Shown one piece after another: positions 1-6,914 of a stretch of DNA of 9,639 bases. A program made the translations under genes and the position numbers. Location of the stretch: assembly GCA_040381475.1 (NCBI GenBank), contig JBEIHH010000098.1, positions 1 to 9,639 on the forward strand, in the 5' to 3' direction. The notes under the pieces were generated by a model. The model made no database searches and was not told where the DNA came from. It worked only from the letters and a program-made list of their open reading frames with translations. Each line of letters begins with the position of its first letter. The first letter of the stretch is position 1. Source of the stretch: JAIBBG01 sp040381475 (GTDB lineage: Bacteria > Bacteroidota > Bacteroidia > Flavobacteriales_D > Sanyastnellaceae).

Positions 1-1
1 A

Positions 2-151
2 ATACTCTATTACCTGAATCCTGCCAATCTCTTCAAAAAAGAGAAAGTGGACCTTAACCTTCGCTTCATGCACGGAATCAACAAGATTTCGATCCTGATG
101 TTTTTAGTTTGTCTCGTTATAATGATTGCACGCTGGATTTCGCGCCCGTGA
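2..151 (+). CDS. C-terminal part of a small membrane protein (DUF6728-like), 5' end outside the window
   Basis: The frame is open from the window edge and ends at TGA 149-151, giving 49 residues. It reads a basic/amphipathic stretch (PANLFKKEKVDLNLRFMHG), then INKISILMFLVCLVIMIARW, one clear transmembrane helix, and a short basic tail. The MHGINKISILMF motif resembles, from memory, the small one-helix Bacteroidetes proteins grouped as DUF6728; this could not be searched. No function is known to me. It is convergent with gldD, with only 6 nt between the two stop codons. Whether the complete protein has anything before the visible part cannot be seen. Confidence 0.65.
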   Translation: MLYYLNPANLFKKEKVDLNLRFMHGINKISILMFLVCLVIMIARWISRP

Positions 152-157
152 TTGCTC

Positions 158-748
158 TTATTGCCATTGCAACGTTTGTGCAATGTGGTCAATATCGCTT
201 TTCAAAAATTCAAGCACTGGTGCAATGCTGTCTGCGTTAGGCGGATTATAGAAATACAGAGAGCCGCGAAAGAAATGATCTACGCTGTCGGTGAAGAAAA
301 ATTGCATCTGTGATGCCGCTTCGCCTTCTATTTCGTAAATGATGCCAAACACCTTCCTTTCTTCATCTTCAATCATTGTGCGCTTCAACCCGCTTGCTTT
401 CATTTCATGTTTGGCCGCAAACCCATAGGCATCATGAATCAACTTGTCGAAGTTTTTACCAACGGGCATATAAGTGCAATGGATTCTTGCCTTAAATCCC
501 GGCATGAACAAATTGAACTTACAGGAATCTCTTTCAAGGGAGTCCTGAAATACCTCCATGCTGCTATAAGCAGGGACTTCAAACCGCACCGGACAAGCAG
601 AATTATACTCGAAATATTTTTTCTCAGGTAATTCTATTCTGAAGTAGCCCTTTGGTTTGGGCACATGCACCTCTTCGTAAAATGCAACCCAGATTATCAA
701 TGCTGAAATGATGGCCAATACCAGGACGATGGTGATTGATTTCTTCAT
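158..748 (-). CDS. gldD: Gliding motility protein GldD, variant without a lipobox cysteine
   Basis: This 196-residue protein matches the GldD family in length and conserved blocks: VPKPKGYFRIELPEKKY (29-45), the SACP segment around Cys52, DAYGFAAKHEMKA (106-118), and the C-terminal FFFTDSVDHFFRGSLYFYNP block (150-169). GldD is needed for gliding and for type IX secretion-associated functions in Flavobacterium johnsoniae and is normally a lipoprotein. Here residues 4-23 form a hydrophobic helix, but the first cysteine is Cys52, so no lipobox exists; the protein is probably anchored by an uncleaved N-terminal helix. The ATG overlaps the gldE stop by 4 nt (ATGA), which indicates translational coupling and fixes the start. 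It is the last gene of the ssb-gldE-gldD unit. Confidence 0.9.
   Translation of the reverse strand: MKKSITIVLVLAIISALIIWVAFYEEVHVPKPKGYFRIELPEKKYFEYNSACPVRFEVPAYSSMEVFQDSLERDSCKFNLFMPGFKARIHCTYMPVGKNFDKLIHDAYGFAAKHEMKASGLKRTMIEDEERKVFGIIYEIEGEAASQMQFFFTDSVDHFFRGSLYFYNPPNADSIAPVLEFLKSDIDHIAQTLQWQ
165..185. repeat. Perfect 7-bp inverted repeat inside the 3' end of gldD
   Basis: CATTGCA (165-171) and TGCAATG (179-185) are perfect inverted copies around a 7-nt loop. The repeat lies within the last codons of gldD and 14 nt after the stop of the convergent upstream gene. It could help terminate transcription arriving from the left, but there is no T-run after it on either strand, and a 7-bp repeat can occur by chance. 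The structure is visible; a terminator role is weakly supported. Confidence 0.3.
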
Positions 749-2097
749 GATAGTTCATTCGATTTGAGTTCAGGCAATGTAATCTTCACACGTTTGATTT
801 TACGCTTGTCTGCGGATTCAATGACAAATGTGAATCCTTCGAATTCTACCTTATCACCCCTTTCAAGAATCCGGCCAGCCTGCTCGATGATAAATCCTGC
901 AAGTGTGCTGCTGTCGCCTTTGGCCTCTTCGAACATAGTAGAATCAATGTCCAAAATCTTGTACATGTCAACCAAAGCAATCTTGCCTTCCATCACATAA
1001 GTTCTGTCATCGAGCCTGGAATACTGCAACTCCTCTTCGTCAAATTCATCAGAAATTTCACCTACTATTTCTTCAAGGATATCTTCAAGTGTAACCAGTC
1101 CGGATGTTCCGCCATACTCATCTACCACTATAGCCAGATGTATTTTGGCTTGCTGAAATTCCTGAAGCAAATCATCGATCATTTTATTTTCAGGAACGAA
1201 AAAAGGTTGTTTGATGAGGCTTTGCCATTCGAAGTCAGTTTCATCAATATAAGGTAAAAGATCTTTTACGAAAAGAAAACCGGCGATGTCATCCGGCGAG
1301 TCCTTCATGACAGGAATTCTGGAGTATCCTTTATCAAGCACAGTTTGCATAACGTCATGAAAGGTGTCGTCGAGGTGTAAAAACACAATATCAACCCGTG
1401 AAGTCATTATCTGACTTGCTTCTTTTCCTCCAAATGTGACAATGCCTTCGAGAATCTTGTGTTCTTCTGCTGTGCGATCATCATCGGCTGTAAGTTCAAG
1501 GGCGTGTCCAAGCTCATCCACTGAAATATTGCTTTTCACACGGTCTCTGAGTCGGTTCTCCAGCAAAGACGATGTACCGGTGAGAAACCAGGTAAGGGGA
1601 CTCAATATCGATTTAATAATTTCCAGCGGAAGTGACATAAATCTGGCGACCTGTAGATTATTTCCGGTAGCATAGACCTTCGGGATAACCTCACCAAAAA
1701 GCACAAGAATAAAAGTGATGATAACTATATTGATCAATGTCAAAACCCATTCTGCCGTTTGCCCTTCCGGAAAAAAAGATAAAGTAAGACTCGATGCAAT
1801 GAGCACAATGGCAATGTTCACTGCATTGTTTGCAATCAAAATGGTCGCTAATAATTTCCTCGGGCCATTCTGCTTATCGGGAGTTTCCAGCAATGCAAGA
1901 ATCCTTTGGTCAGAAGCATTTTTCGACTCGGCAAGTTCTGCCCGCTGCATTGGTGACAATGAAAACATGGCAACCTCACTGCTGGAGATCAATGCGCTGC
2001 AGAAAAGCAAAAGCAGCACCAGGACCAGAGGTCCCGTGCTGCTCAGCACACTAAGAAGGTAAATGTTGCTAAATAAAATTAGCGAAATAGATTCCAA
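745..2097 (-). CDS. gldE: Gliding motility-associated protein GldE (CNNM/CBS/CorC-HlyC protein)
   Basis: This 450-residue protein has the domain order of GldE and related CNNM/CorC proteins. An N-terminal DUF21 membrane domain covers about 20-200, with helices near 22-40, 83-106, 117-138 and 150-178 and a GEVIPK motif at 135-140. Two CBS motifs follow at about 230-350 (YSRIPV 258-263; DEYGGTSGLVTLEDILEEIV 326-345). A CorC_HlyC domain lies at about 360-440 (ERGDKVEF 412-419). In F. johnsoniae GldE is tied genetically to GldD, its neighbour here. The first codon is TTG, directly preceded by an in-frame TGA. The next in-frame ATG (Met44) would remove the first helix, so TTG (or less likely GTG at codon 17) is the start. 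It begins 21 nt after ssb. Confidence 0.9.
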   Translation of the reverse strand: MESISLILFSNIYLLSVLSSTGPLVLVLLLLFCSALISSSEVAMFSLSPMQRAELAESKNASDQRILALLETPDKQNGPRKLLATILIANNAVNIAIVLIASSLTLSFFPEGQTAEWVLTLINIVIITFILVLFGEVIPKVYATGNNLQVARFMSLPLEIIKSILSPLTWFLTGTSSLLENRLRDRVKSNISVDELGHALELTADDDRTAEEHKILEGIVTFGGKEASQIMTSRVDIVFLHLDDTFHDVMQTVLDKGYSRIPVMKDSPDDIAGFLFVKDLLPYIDETDFEWQSLIKQPFFVPENKMIDDLLQEFQQAKIHLAIVVDEYGGTSGLVTLEDILEEIVGEISDEFDEEELQYSRLDDRTYVMEGKIALVDMYKILDIDSTMFEEAKGDSSTLAGFIIEQAGRILERGDKVEFEGFTFVIESADKRKIKRVKITLPELKSNELS

Positions 2098-2118
2098 TCA
2101 ATTCAGTTTTGGTTCAAC

Positions 2119-2544
2119 TTAAAATGGAAGATCATCCGTTGGCATTGGCTGCGGTACCTGAGCTGCAGCCTCTTCAGTTCTTCCGTTGTTGCCTTCGCCC
2201 TGTGGACGTGATCCAAGCAATGTCATCTCCTCGACCTGAATCTCGGTGATATACTTGGTTTCACCTTCCTTGGTTTGATAGGAGCGGTAACGAATTACGC
2301 CTTCAAGATAAACCTGGCTTCCTTTATGAAGATATTGCTGAGCAATCTTGGCAAGGCCCGGTTTACCTATCCGAATATTGTGCCAGTCGGTATCCTGCTC
2401 AATACGCTGGTTTTTTTCACGGTCGAAGTAGCTCTCTTTTGTTGCCAAAGGAAACGAACAGATTGAACCTCCATTTTCAAAATTTCTGATTTCGGGATCT
2501 TTACCAAGATGTCCAACCAAAATCACTTTGTTTACACTAGCCAT
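2119..2544 (-). CDS. ssb: Single-stranded DNA-binding protein SSB
   Basis: This 141-residue protein starts with MASVNKVILVGHLGKDPEIR, the standard OB-fold opening of bacterial SSB. It carries the aromatic DTDWHNI segment with Trp54, the QVYLEGVIRYRSYQ strand region (77-90), a Gly/Asn/Gln-rich linker (about 114-134) and the acidic tip DDLPF at the C terminus that binds partner proteins. SSB coats single-stranded DNA in replication and repair. The open frame continues 24 codons upstream to 2616, but that stretch is not SSB-like and overlaps the -7 promoter element at 2586-2593, so ATG 2544 is chosen. It is followed closely by gldE. mutY lies 111 nt upstream on the same strand. Confidence 0.95.
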   Translation of the reverse strand: MASVNKVILVGHLGKDPEIRNFENGGSICSFPLATKESYFDREKNQRIEQDTDWHNIRIGKPGLAKIAQQYLHKGSQVYLEGVIRYRSYQTKEGETKYITEIQVEEMTLLGSRPQGEGNNGRTEEAAAQVPQPMPTDDLPF

Positions 2545-2585
2545 TTTGTTTAAAGAATTAGGGTGAATAATTTGAATTAACACTG

Positions 2586-2593
2586 CAAACCTA
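2586..2593 (-). promoter_or_regulatory. Predicted -7 element of the ssb-gldE-gldD promoter
   Basis: Read on the minus strand this is TAGGTTTG, a perfect match to the Bacteroidetes TAnnTTTG -7 consensus. It is followed by C, as is common at such sites, and leaves a leader of roughly 35 nt to the ssb ATG. No convincing TTTG-type -33 element is visible 17-21 nt upstream. The site implies that ssb can be transcribed independently of mutY. Confidence 0.6.
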
Positions 2594-2655
2594 CGTGCTT
2601 TTTTTCGGATTCTCATGCCATAAAGCGATGAGTTATTGTGGATTTATGCGCATAA

Positions 2656-3708
2656 TCAGATATGCCATTCCCGATCTTTCAGATATCTATCAATTAATCT
2701 GGGAATAGGATATTTACTGAAATCATCTAAGTGCACATAAATCCAGTTCTCTGGTATCATTTTAAGCTGACCGGACAATGCTAATTCATAGAAACGTGCA
2801 GTTATTTTTCGGTGTGTAAGCAGGTGTCTGTAGTTTTCGGAAACAAAAGTCAAATCCAGATTTTTTGGTAACCCATTTTGTGCTACAAAATTTTCTACCA
2901 CCGTTTCCGGCTTTCCCTGAGCGTCGGTAGAAGGAAAATCGTAAAGTCCTTTCCAGATTGAATCATTGCCTCGTTTTCTAAGATATAGCCCATCTTTAGT
3001 TTTCAGTATGAAATATTGAAAAGCCACGTCCTTCACCACAACCTTTTTCTTTTTTATTGGATAGTCTGAGACGGCATTTAATGCCACAGCTCTGCAAGAT
3101 CCCTGGAATGGACAGTCAGCACAACGAGGATTTACGGGAGTACAATGCAATGCACCGAATTCCATAATGGCCTGATTGTAAGTTCCTGGATCACTTCTGT
3201 CAAGGAGTCTTTCAGCAATCTTTCTCACTTCGCTTTTGCCCATCGGGGTGTCGGCAGGATGTTCAACGGCGTGCAACCGGCTAATTACACGGATGACATT
3301 GCCATCTATAACCGGCACCTTTTCACCGAAACAAAATGAGGCAATGGCGCTGGCTGTATAATCCCCAATACCCTTCAGTTCCATCATCTCGGATTTTGTT
3401 TCCGGGAATTTACCCTTCAGATCAGAGGATATGATCTGCGCCGTGGCATGCAGATTTCTTGCCCGGCTATAGTAACCAAGTCCCTGCCACAACTTGAGCA
3501 CCTGTTCCTGAGGAGCCGCAGCCAAACTGTGAACATCAGGAAACTGCTCCCGGAAACGCAGGTAATAAGCCATGCCCTGATCAACACGTGTTTGCTGTAA
3601 TATCACTTCCGACAACCAGATCAGATATGGATCATCTGTGTCCCTCCAGGGAAGACTGCGCTTGTTTTTTCCGTACCACGATATGAGTTGTTTCCCGAAA
3701 GTAGACAT
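2656..3708 (-). CDS. mutY: A/G-specific adenine DNA glycosylase MutY
   Basis: This 350-residue protein is a full-length MutY, the base-excision repair enzyme that removes adenine mispaired with 8-oxoguanine. Visible marks are LPWR (19-22), SEVILQQTRV with the catalytic Glu34, a helix-hairpin-helix LKGIGDYTASAI (111-122), and VIDGNV with catalytic Asp135. The [4Fe-4S] cluster motif has Cys189, Cys196, Cys199 and Cys205 in the C-x6-C-x2-C-x5-C spacing. A NUDIX-like C-terminal domain (about 225-345) contains HLLTHRKI (295-302), where the 8-oxoG-sensing loop is expected. The ATG at 3708 gives the usual N-terminal length. It is upstream of ssb on the same strand, but ssb has its own promoter. A divergent relic gene and icd lie on its other side. 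Confidence 0.95.
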   Translation of the reverse strand: MSTFGKQLISWYGKNKRSLPWRDTDDPYLIWLSEVILQQTRVDQGMAYYLRFREQFPDVHSLAAAPQEQVLKLWQGLGYYSRARNLHATAQIISSDLKGKFPETKSEMMELKGIGDYTASAIASFCFGEKVPVIDGNVIRVISRLHAVEHPADTPMGKSEVRKIAERLLDRSDPGTYNQAIMEFGALHCTPVNPRCADCPFQGSCRAVALNAVSDYPIKKKKVVVKDVAFQYFILKTKDGLYLRKRGNDSIWKGLYDFPSTDAQGKPETVVENFVAQNGLPKNLDLTFVSENYRHLLTHRKITARFYELALSGQLKMIPENWIYVHLDDFSKYPIPRLIDRYLKDREWHI

Positions 3709-3917
3709 GGCCGCAATGATATGAATGGAATATGTTCATTTAGTTCAATCGGGAATTGAGGATTTTTCTCAACACCTCCACTTTCCGAACACCAGACGAA
3801 AAACAATGACAACTCTGTTTGTCTCCACATAGAGCGCAGGAAAGCCACCGGACAGGAAAACCGTTGGCTAATCATAACACAGCAGTACACAATTATTGTT
3901 TAGGGAAGCACTCTAGA

Positions 3918-4117
3918 AAGAATGTTTTCTGTCTCTGAAGAAATTTCGAATCCAAACTAAATGATATAAATCCTTCGCCCAACAGTTTCGATCAGTAAAT
4001 CTCAACCTGATCCCGGAAAATCCTTAACTGAATCGACACGGCCCGTTGTGTAAGATGGCGTTCTTCAGCAGCCTGTATGAGCGACTTTCAGAAAAATCTG
4101 CAACCAATTAAATTCAT
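3918..4117 (-). pseudogene. Decayed LysR-type transcriptional regulator (N-terminal HTH part)
   Basis: Reading the minus strand from a possible ATG at 4117, LysR-like segments appear in shifting frames: LQIFLKVAHT (4103-4074), then QAAEERHLTQRAVSIQLR continuing IFRDQVEI (4075-3998), then ETVGRRIYII, an in-frame TAG, and FGFEISSETENIL (down to 3918). Intact Bacteroidetes LysR proteins read roughly LQVFLKV..GSITKAAE.LHLTQPAVSIQL, followed by DQFEIPLTEVIGRRLYVTDFG, so order and spacing agree across both breaks. There are at least two frameshifts and one internal stop, and the usual Pro of TQPAVS is Arg. A further trace (LA..GF then LSGGF, 3870-3838) hints that the relic continues left. I see nothing recognisable in 3709-3837. 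Once intact, it would have been divergent from icd. Confidence 0.72.
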
Positions 4118-4175
4118 AATTTTTTTTTATACATTATATTAATTTTATATATTTTCATTTATATTTCAGATCATA

Positions 4176-4183
4176 CACCTTTG
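4176..4183 (+). promoter_or_regulatory. Predicted -7 element of the icd promoter, with an AT-rich upstream tract
   Basis: CACCTTTG matches TAnnTTTG except for the first base and is followed by CA, leaving a leader of about 20 nt to the icd ATG. A very AT-rich tract (about 4107-4170, with eight or more consecutive T at 4121) precedes it, and TTTC at 4153-4156 is in roughly the right place for a weak -33 element. The position fits icd; the one mismatch and weak -33 lower the certainty. Confidence 0.5.
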
Positions 4184-4206
4184 CACCGCATTAAAAAACT
4201 AATTAC

Positions 4207-5643
4207 ATGACAAGAATTACAGTTGCAAAAGGTGATGGCATTGGTCCAGAAATCATGGATGCCACAGTGAAAATCATTCAGGCCGCAGGCGCACAAATCG
4301 AAATTGACGAAATCGAGGTTGGTGAAAAGGTCTACTTATCCGGTAATACCTCAGGTATTGCACCTGAATCATGGGATATTATCCGAAGGAACAAAGTATT
4401 TCTGAAAGCTCCAATCACCACCCCACAGGGAGGAGGATACAAAAGTTTAAATGTGACCACGCGGAAATTTCTTGGTCTCTATTCGAACGTAAGACCGTGT
4501 ACCAGTCTTCACCCCTTTGTCAGCACCAAACATCCGGTAATGGATGTGGTGATTGTTAGGGAAAATGAAGAAGACCTCTATGCAGGTATCGAGCACCAGC
4601 AAACGGATGAAGTTGTGCAATGTCTCAAGCTTATCAGCCGACCGGGTTGCGAAAAAATCATCCGGTATGCTTTTGAATATGCCAAACAACAGAACCGAAA
4701 AAAGGTAACCTGCTTCTCCAAAGACAACATCATGAAGCAAACCGACGGACTGTTTCATCAGGTCTTTGATGAAATCGCGAAAGAGTATCCGGAAATTGAA
4801 AACGAACACTGGATCGTAGACATTGGTGCTGCGAAGCTTGCAGACACTCCGGAAGCCTTTGATGTGATCGTGATGCAGAATCTTTATGGCGATATACTCA
4901 GCGATGTTGCTGCTCAGATAACCGGATCAGTTGGTCTTGCCGGATCTGCCAACATCGGGGAAGAGTGCGCTATGTTCGAAGCGATCCACGGTTCAGCTCC
5001 GAGAAGGGCCGGACAAAATATCGCCAATCCTTCCGGATTACTTCAAGGAGCAGTAATGATGTTGAACCACATTGGCCAGACCGCTGTTGCCGAAAAAGTG
5101 CAGAACGCATGGCTGAGGACTCTTGAAGAAGGCATACATACATATGATGTTTTCAAGGAAGGTGTAAGCAAAAAGAAAGTTGGCACAAATGAATTTGCTG
5201 ATGCAGTTATTGCCAATCTAGGCAAAGCGCCTTCAATTCTGAAACCGGTTTCTTATGCGAACAGTACATCGCTCAACCTTCCAAAATACAAGCGTAAACC
5301 AGCGACCAAAAAGGAGTTGGTAGGTGTAGATTTATTTGTACACTGGAATGGATTGGATCCAAATGAATTGGCACAAAAGATCAAAGAGATTGAAAGCAAT
5401 GGTGTGAAGCTTTCAATGATCACCAACAGAGGTATCAAAGTTTGGCCAGATGGATTCAGCGAAACTTTCTGCACAGACCACTGGAGATGCCGTTTTAAGC
5501 CTGCAGATGGTGTGCAATTGGATCATACCAAGATCATCAGCCTGCTGCAGAATGCCATTGATAAGAACATCGATACAATCAAAACTGAAAACCTGTACAA
5601 CTTTGATGGCAGACCAGCATTTTCACTGGGTCAGGGACAATAA
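4207..5643 (+). CDS. icd: NADP-dependent isocitrate dehydrogenase, long Thermus/Rickettsia type
   Basis: This 478-residue enzyme oxidatively decarboxylates isocitrate to 2-oxoglutarate in the cytosolic TCA cycle. The catalytic domain covers about 1-335. It has GDGIGPEI (9-16), substrate-site YKSLNVTTR with Ser80, Asn82 and Arg86, plus Arg96 and Arg118, Tyr125 in DLYAG, Lys172 in SKDNIMK, and metal-binding Asp229 and Asp233 in NLYGDILSD. HGSAPRRAGQ (261-270) has Arg266 and Arg267 where NADP enzymes carry Lys-Tyr and NAD enzymes an acidic residue, so NADP preference is inferred. Residues about 345-478 form the additional C-terminal domain of the long homodimeric class (Thermus, Rickettsia), which explains the length over the roughly 416-residue E. 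coli enzyme. It is 10 nt from the next small gene, probably co-transcribed. Confidence 0.93.
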   Translation: MTRITVAKGDGIGPEIMDATVKIIQAAGAQIEIDEIEVGEKVYLSGNTSGIAPESWDIIRRNKVFLKAPITTPQGGGYKSLNVTTRKFLGLYSNVRPCTSLHPFVSTKHPVMDVVIVRENEEDLYAGIEHQQTDEVVQCLKLISRPGCEKIIRYAFEYAKQQNRKKVTCFSKDNIMKQTDGLFHQVFDEIAKEYPEIENEHWIVDIGAAKLADTPEAFDVIVMQNLYGDILSDVAAQITGSVGLAGSANIGEECAMFEAIHGSAPRRAGQNIANPSGLLQGAVMMLNHIGQTAVAEKVQNAWLRTLEEGIHTYDVFKEGVSKKKVGTNEFADAVIANLGKAPSILKPVSYANSTSLNLPKYKRKPATKKELVGVDLFVHWNGLDPNELAQKIKEIESNGVKLSMITNRGIKVWPDGFSETFCTDHWRCRFKPADGVQLDHTKIISLLQNAIDKNIDTIKTENLYNFDGRPAFSLGQGQ

Positions 5644-5653
5644 TTAGAAACTC

Positions 5654-5902
5654 ATGGAAATACATCTCTTACAGGGAGAGTTTAACCCCAAAGACGCTAT
5701 TGAACTTGTAACCAAAATGACAAATGTCAAAATCAAGTTCCATGAAAGTAAAATTTCTGAAAACAGCACGGAGGAAGACATCAAATACCGGGAGACCAGA
5801 ATCAAAAAGTTGCAGAAAGAACTTTATGATTTCAGAAAGAGTATTGATGAAAAAGTGAAGCGCATAGAACTCAATGCGACAGTCACCATTGAAAGTAAAT
5901 AG
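5654..5902 (+). CDS. Small conserved-looking protein of unknown function, 82 aa, downstream of icd
   Basis: The ATG lies 10 nt after the icd stop, so co-transcription is likely. The protein has no signal peptide or membrane segment. Residues 1-30 (MEIHLLQGEFNPKDAIELVT then KMTNVKIKFH) look like a short beta-strand/helix unit. Residues about 41-72 are highly charged and rich in Lys, Glu and Arg with hydrophobic residues at heptad-like spacing, suggesting a coiled coil. I recall similar short uncharacterised proteins in other Bacteroidetes but cannot name a family. A role with isocitrate dehydrogenase is only suggested by position. It has normal codon structure and ends at TAG, followed immediately by a strong hairpin. 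Confidence 0.75.
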   Translation: MEIHLLQGEFNPKDAIELVTKMTNVKIKFHESKISENSTEEDIKYRETRIKKLQKELYDFRKSIDEKVKRIELNATVTIESK

Positions 5903-5903
5903 A

Positions 5904-5962
5904 ATTTCACCCGGCCTTTCCAAATTCCTGCTACGGTTTTTGGAAAGGCCACTTGGTGAAAT
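5904..5962. terminator. Long hairpin after the icd operon (terminator or palindromic element)
   Basis: Outer arms ATTTCACC (5904-5911) and GGTGAAAT (5955-5962) pair over 8 bp. Inner arms GGCCTTTCCAAA (5913-5924) and TTTGGAAAGGCC (5939-5950) pair over 12 bp around a 14-nt loop, with a small 1x4 interior loop between the two stems. It starts 2 nt after the preceding stop codon, the place expected of a terminator or mRNA 3'-end stabiliser. No T-run follows, so it is not a classical intrinsic terminator. No second copy is seen in this window. Confidence 0.6.
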
Positions 5963-5999
5963 GACATCTATCCCTAAACCCTTTGCATCGGCTCAACTC

Positions 6000-6007
6000 T
6001 GTCTTTG
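6000..6007 (+). promoter_or_regulatory. Possible -7 element for the DUF6671-sbtA operon
   Basis: TGTCTTTG differs from TAnnTTTG at one base and is followed by CA. A TTTG at 5982-5985 precedes it at 14 nt, shorter than usual for a -33/-7 pair. The location, 57 nt before the ATG and after the hairpin, is sensible, but the match is not strong. Confidence 0.3.
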
Positions 6008-6064
6008 CAATCAACATTTCGTATCACCCTTATCGCTCCATCAAACCCGAATTCAGGTTAAATC

Positions 6065-6901
6065 ATGTTCAAAGGAAGAAAACTTCTGATAGCAACCAAA
6101 CACAAAAAGGAGAGGGTAATTGCACCGATTCTGGAGAGTGAGCTGGGGGTAGAATGTTTTACTCTAGATGATTTTGATACAGATGAACTGGGAACTTTTA
6201 GTGGTGAAGTTGAAAGGCTTGACGATGCGCTCACAACAGCCCGGAAAAAATGCACCCGGGCAATGGCACTGGCGAATTGTGATATGGCTGTAGCCAGCGA
6301 AGGTTCATTCGGGCCGCACCCTTCCCTTTTCTTCGCTTCAGCCAATGAAGAGCTTCTGATTTTTATCGATCAGAAAAACAATCTGGAAGTCATTGCAAAA
6401 TCATTGAGCACTGAAACAAACTTTGCCGGGGCCGAGGTAAAAACAAAATCTGAGCTTTTCGATTTTGCGCAACATGCACTCTTTCCTTCTCATGGACTCA
6501 TTCTAAAAAATGATGCAGATAATTTCACCGATTCGCAGAAAGGCATCACCGATATAGAAAGTTTAAACGCGACATTCCATAGTTTTTTAGAACAATATGG
6601 TAAGGTATATGTGGAAACCGATATGAGGGCGATGTACAATCCCCGCCGCATGAAAGTCATTCAAGACACCACCATCAAACTGTCTGAAAAACTAAAATCA
6701 GCATGCCCACAATGCAATTGTCCCGGTTTTTCAGTAACCCGAGTCGTACCGGGACTACCATGCAATCTTTGCAACTTTCCTACCCGCTCAACTTTGAGTT
6801 TTATGTCAAGCTGCCAACGCTGCGGATTTGAATCAATGCAAAAGTTTCCTCACGGCAAACAAACAGAAGATCCTATGCATTGCGATCTTTGTAATCCATA
6901 A
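6065..6901 (+). CDS. DUF6671-like protein with C-terminal zinc-ribbon cysteines, function unknown
   Basis: This 278-residue soluble protein has two parts. Residues 1-210 start with LLIATKHKKERVIAPILESE and contain FDTDELGTFSGEVER (37-51), CDMAVASEGSFGPHP (72-86) and ETDMRAMYNPRRMKVI (184-199), a pattern I associate with DUF6671 from memory. The ATKHKKERVIAP opening and the VASEGSFGP block loosely recall the ITPase/DUF84 nucleotide-pyrophosphatase fold; this is inference only. Residues 214-276 carry four CxxC pairs (214/217, 233/236, 250/253, 273/276), enough for two zinc sites of zinc-ribbon or rubredoxin-knuckle type. The ATG at 6065 matches the start of the conserved part. It precedes the SbtA-family permease by 13 nt, so the two are probably one operon. 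Confidence 0.7.
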   Translation: MFKGRKLLIATKHKKERVIAPILESELGVECFTLDDFDTDELGTFSGEVERLDDALTTARKKCTRAMALANCDMAVASEGSFGPHPSLFFASANEELLIFIDQKNNLEVIAKSLSTETNFAGAEVKTKSELFDFAQHALFPSHGLILKNDADNFTDSQKGITDIESLNATFHSFLEQYGKVYVETDMRAMYNPRRMKVIQDTTIKLSEKLKSACPQCNCPGFSVTRVVPGLPCNLCNFPTRSTLSFMSSCQRCGFESMQKFPHGKQTEDPMHCDLCNP

Positions 6902-6914
6902 ACCCTCATCGAAG

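Noticed and set aside
407..631. A 74-codon plus-strand frame inside gldD
   Set aside because: It lies entirely antisense to a well-supported gene and has no recognisable motif.
2545..2616. A 24-codon upstream extension of ssb
   Set aside because: The extra residues are not SSB-like and the region contains a perfect -7 promoter element, so translation should start at 2544.
3714..3721. TATCATTG on the minus strand as a mutY -7 element
   Set aside because: It has one mismatch, a poorly spaced -33, and would leave an almost leaderless mRNA; too weak to list as a site.
3621..3890. An 89-codon minus-strand frame upstream of and overlapping mutY
   Set aside because: It overlaps the 5' end of mutY in another frame and shows no family resemblance; its upstream part may only be eroded LysR sequence.
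4447..4809. A 120-codon minus-strand frame inside icd
   Set aside because: It is antisense to conserved active-site sequence of isocitrate dehydrogenase and is a frame shadow.
6828..6914. A longer sbtA start inside the preceding gene
   Set aside because: The extra residues overlap the zinc-ribbon end of the upstream protein in another frame; the family N terminus begins at 6915.
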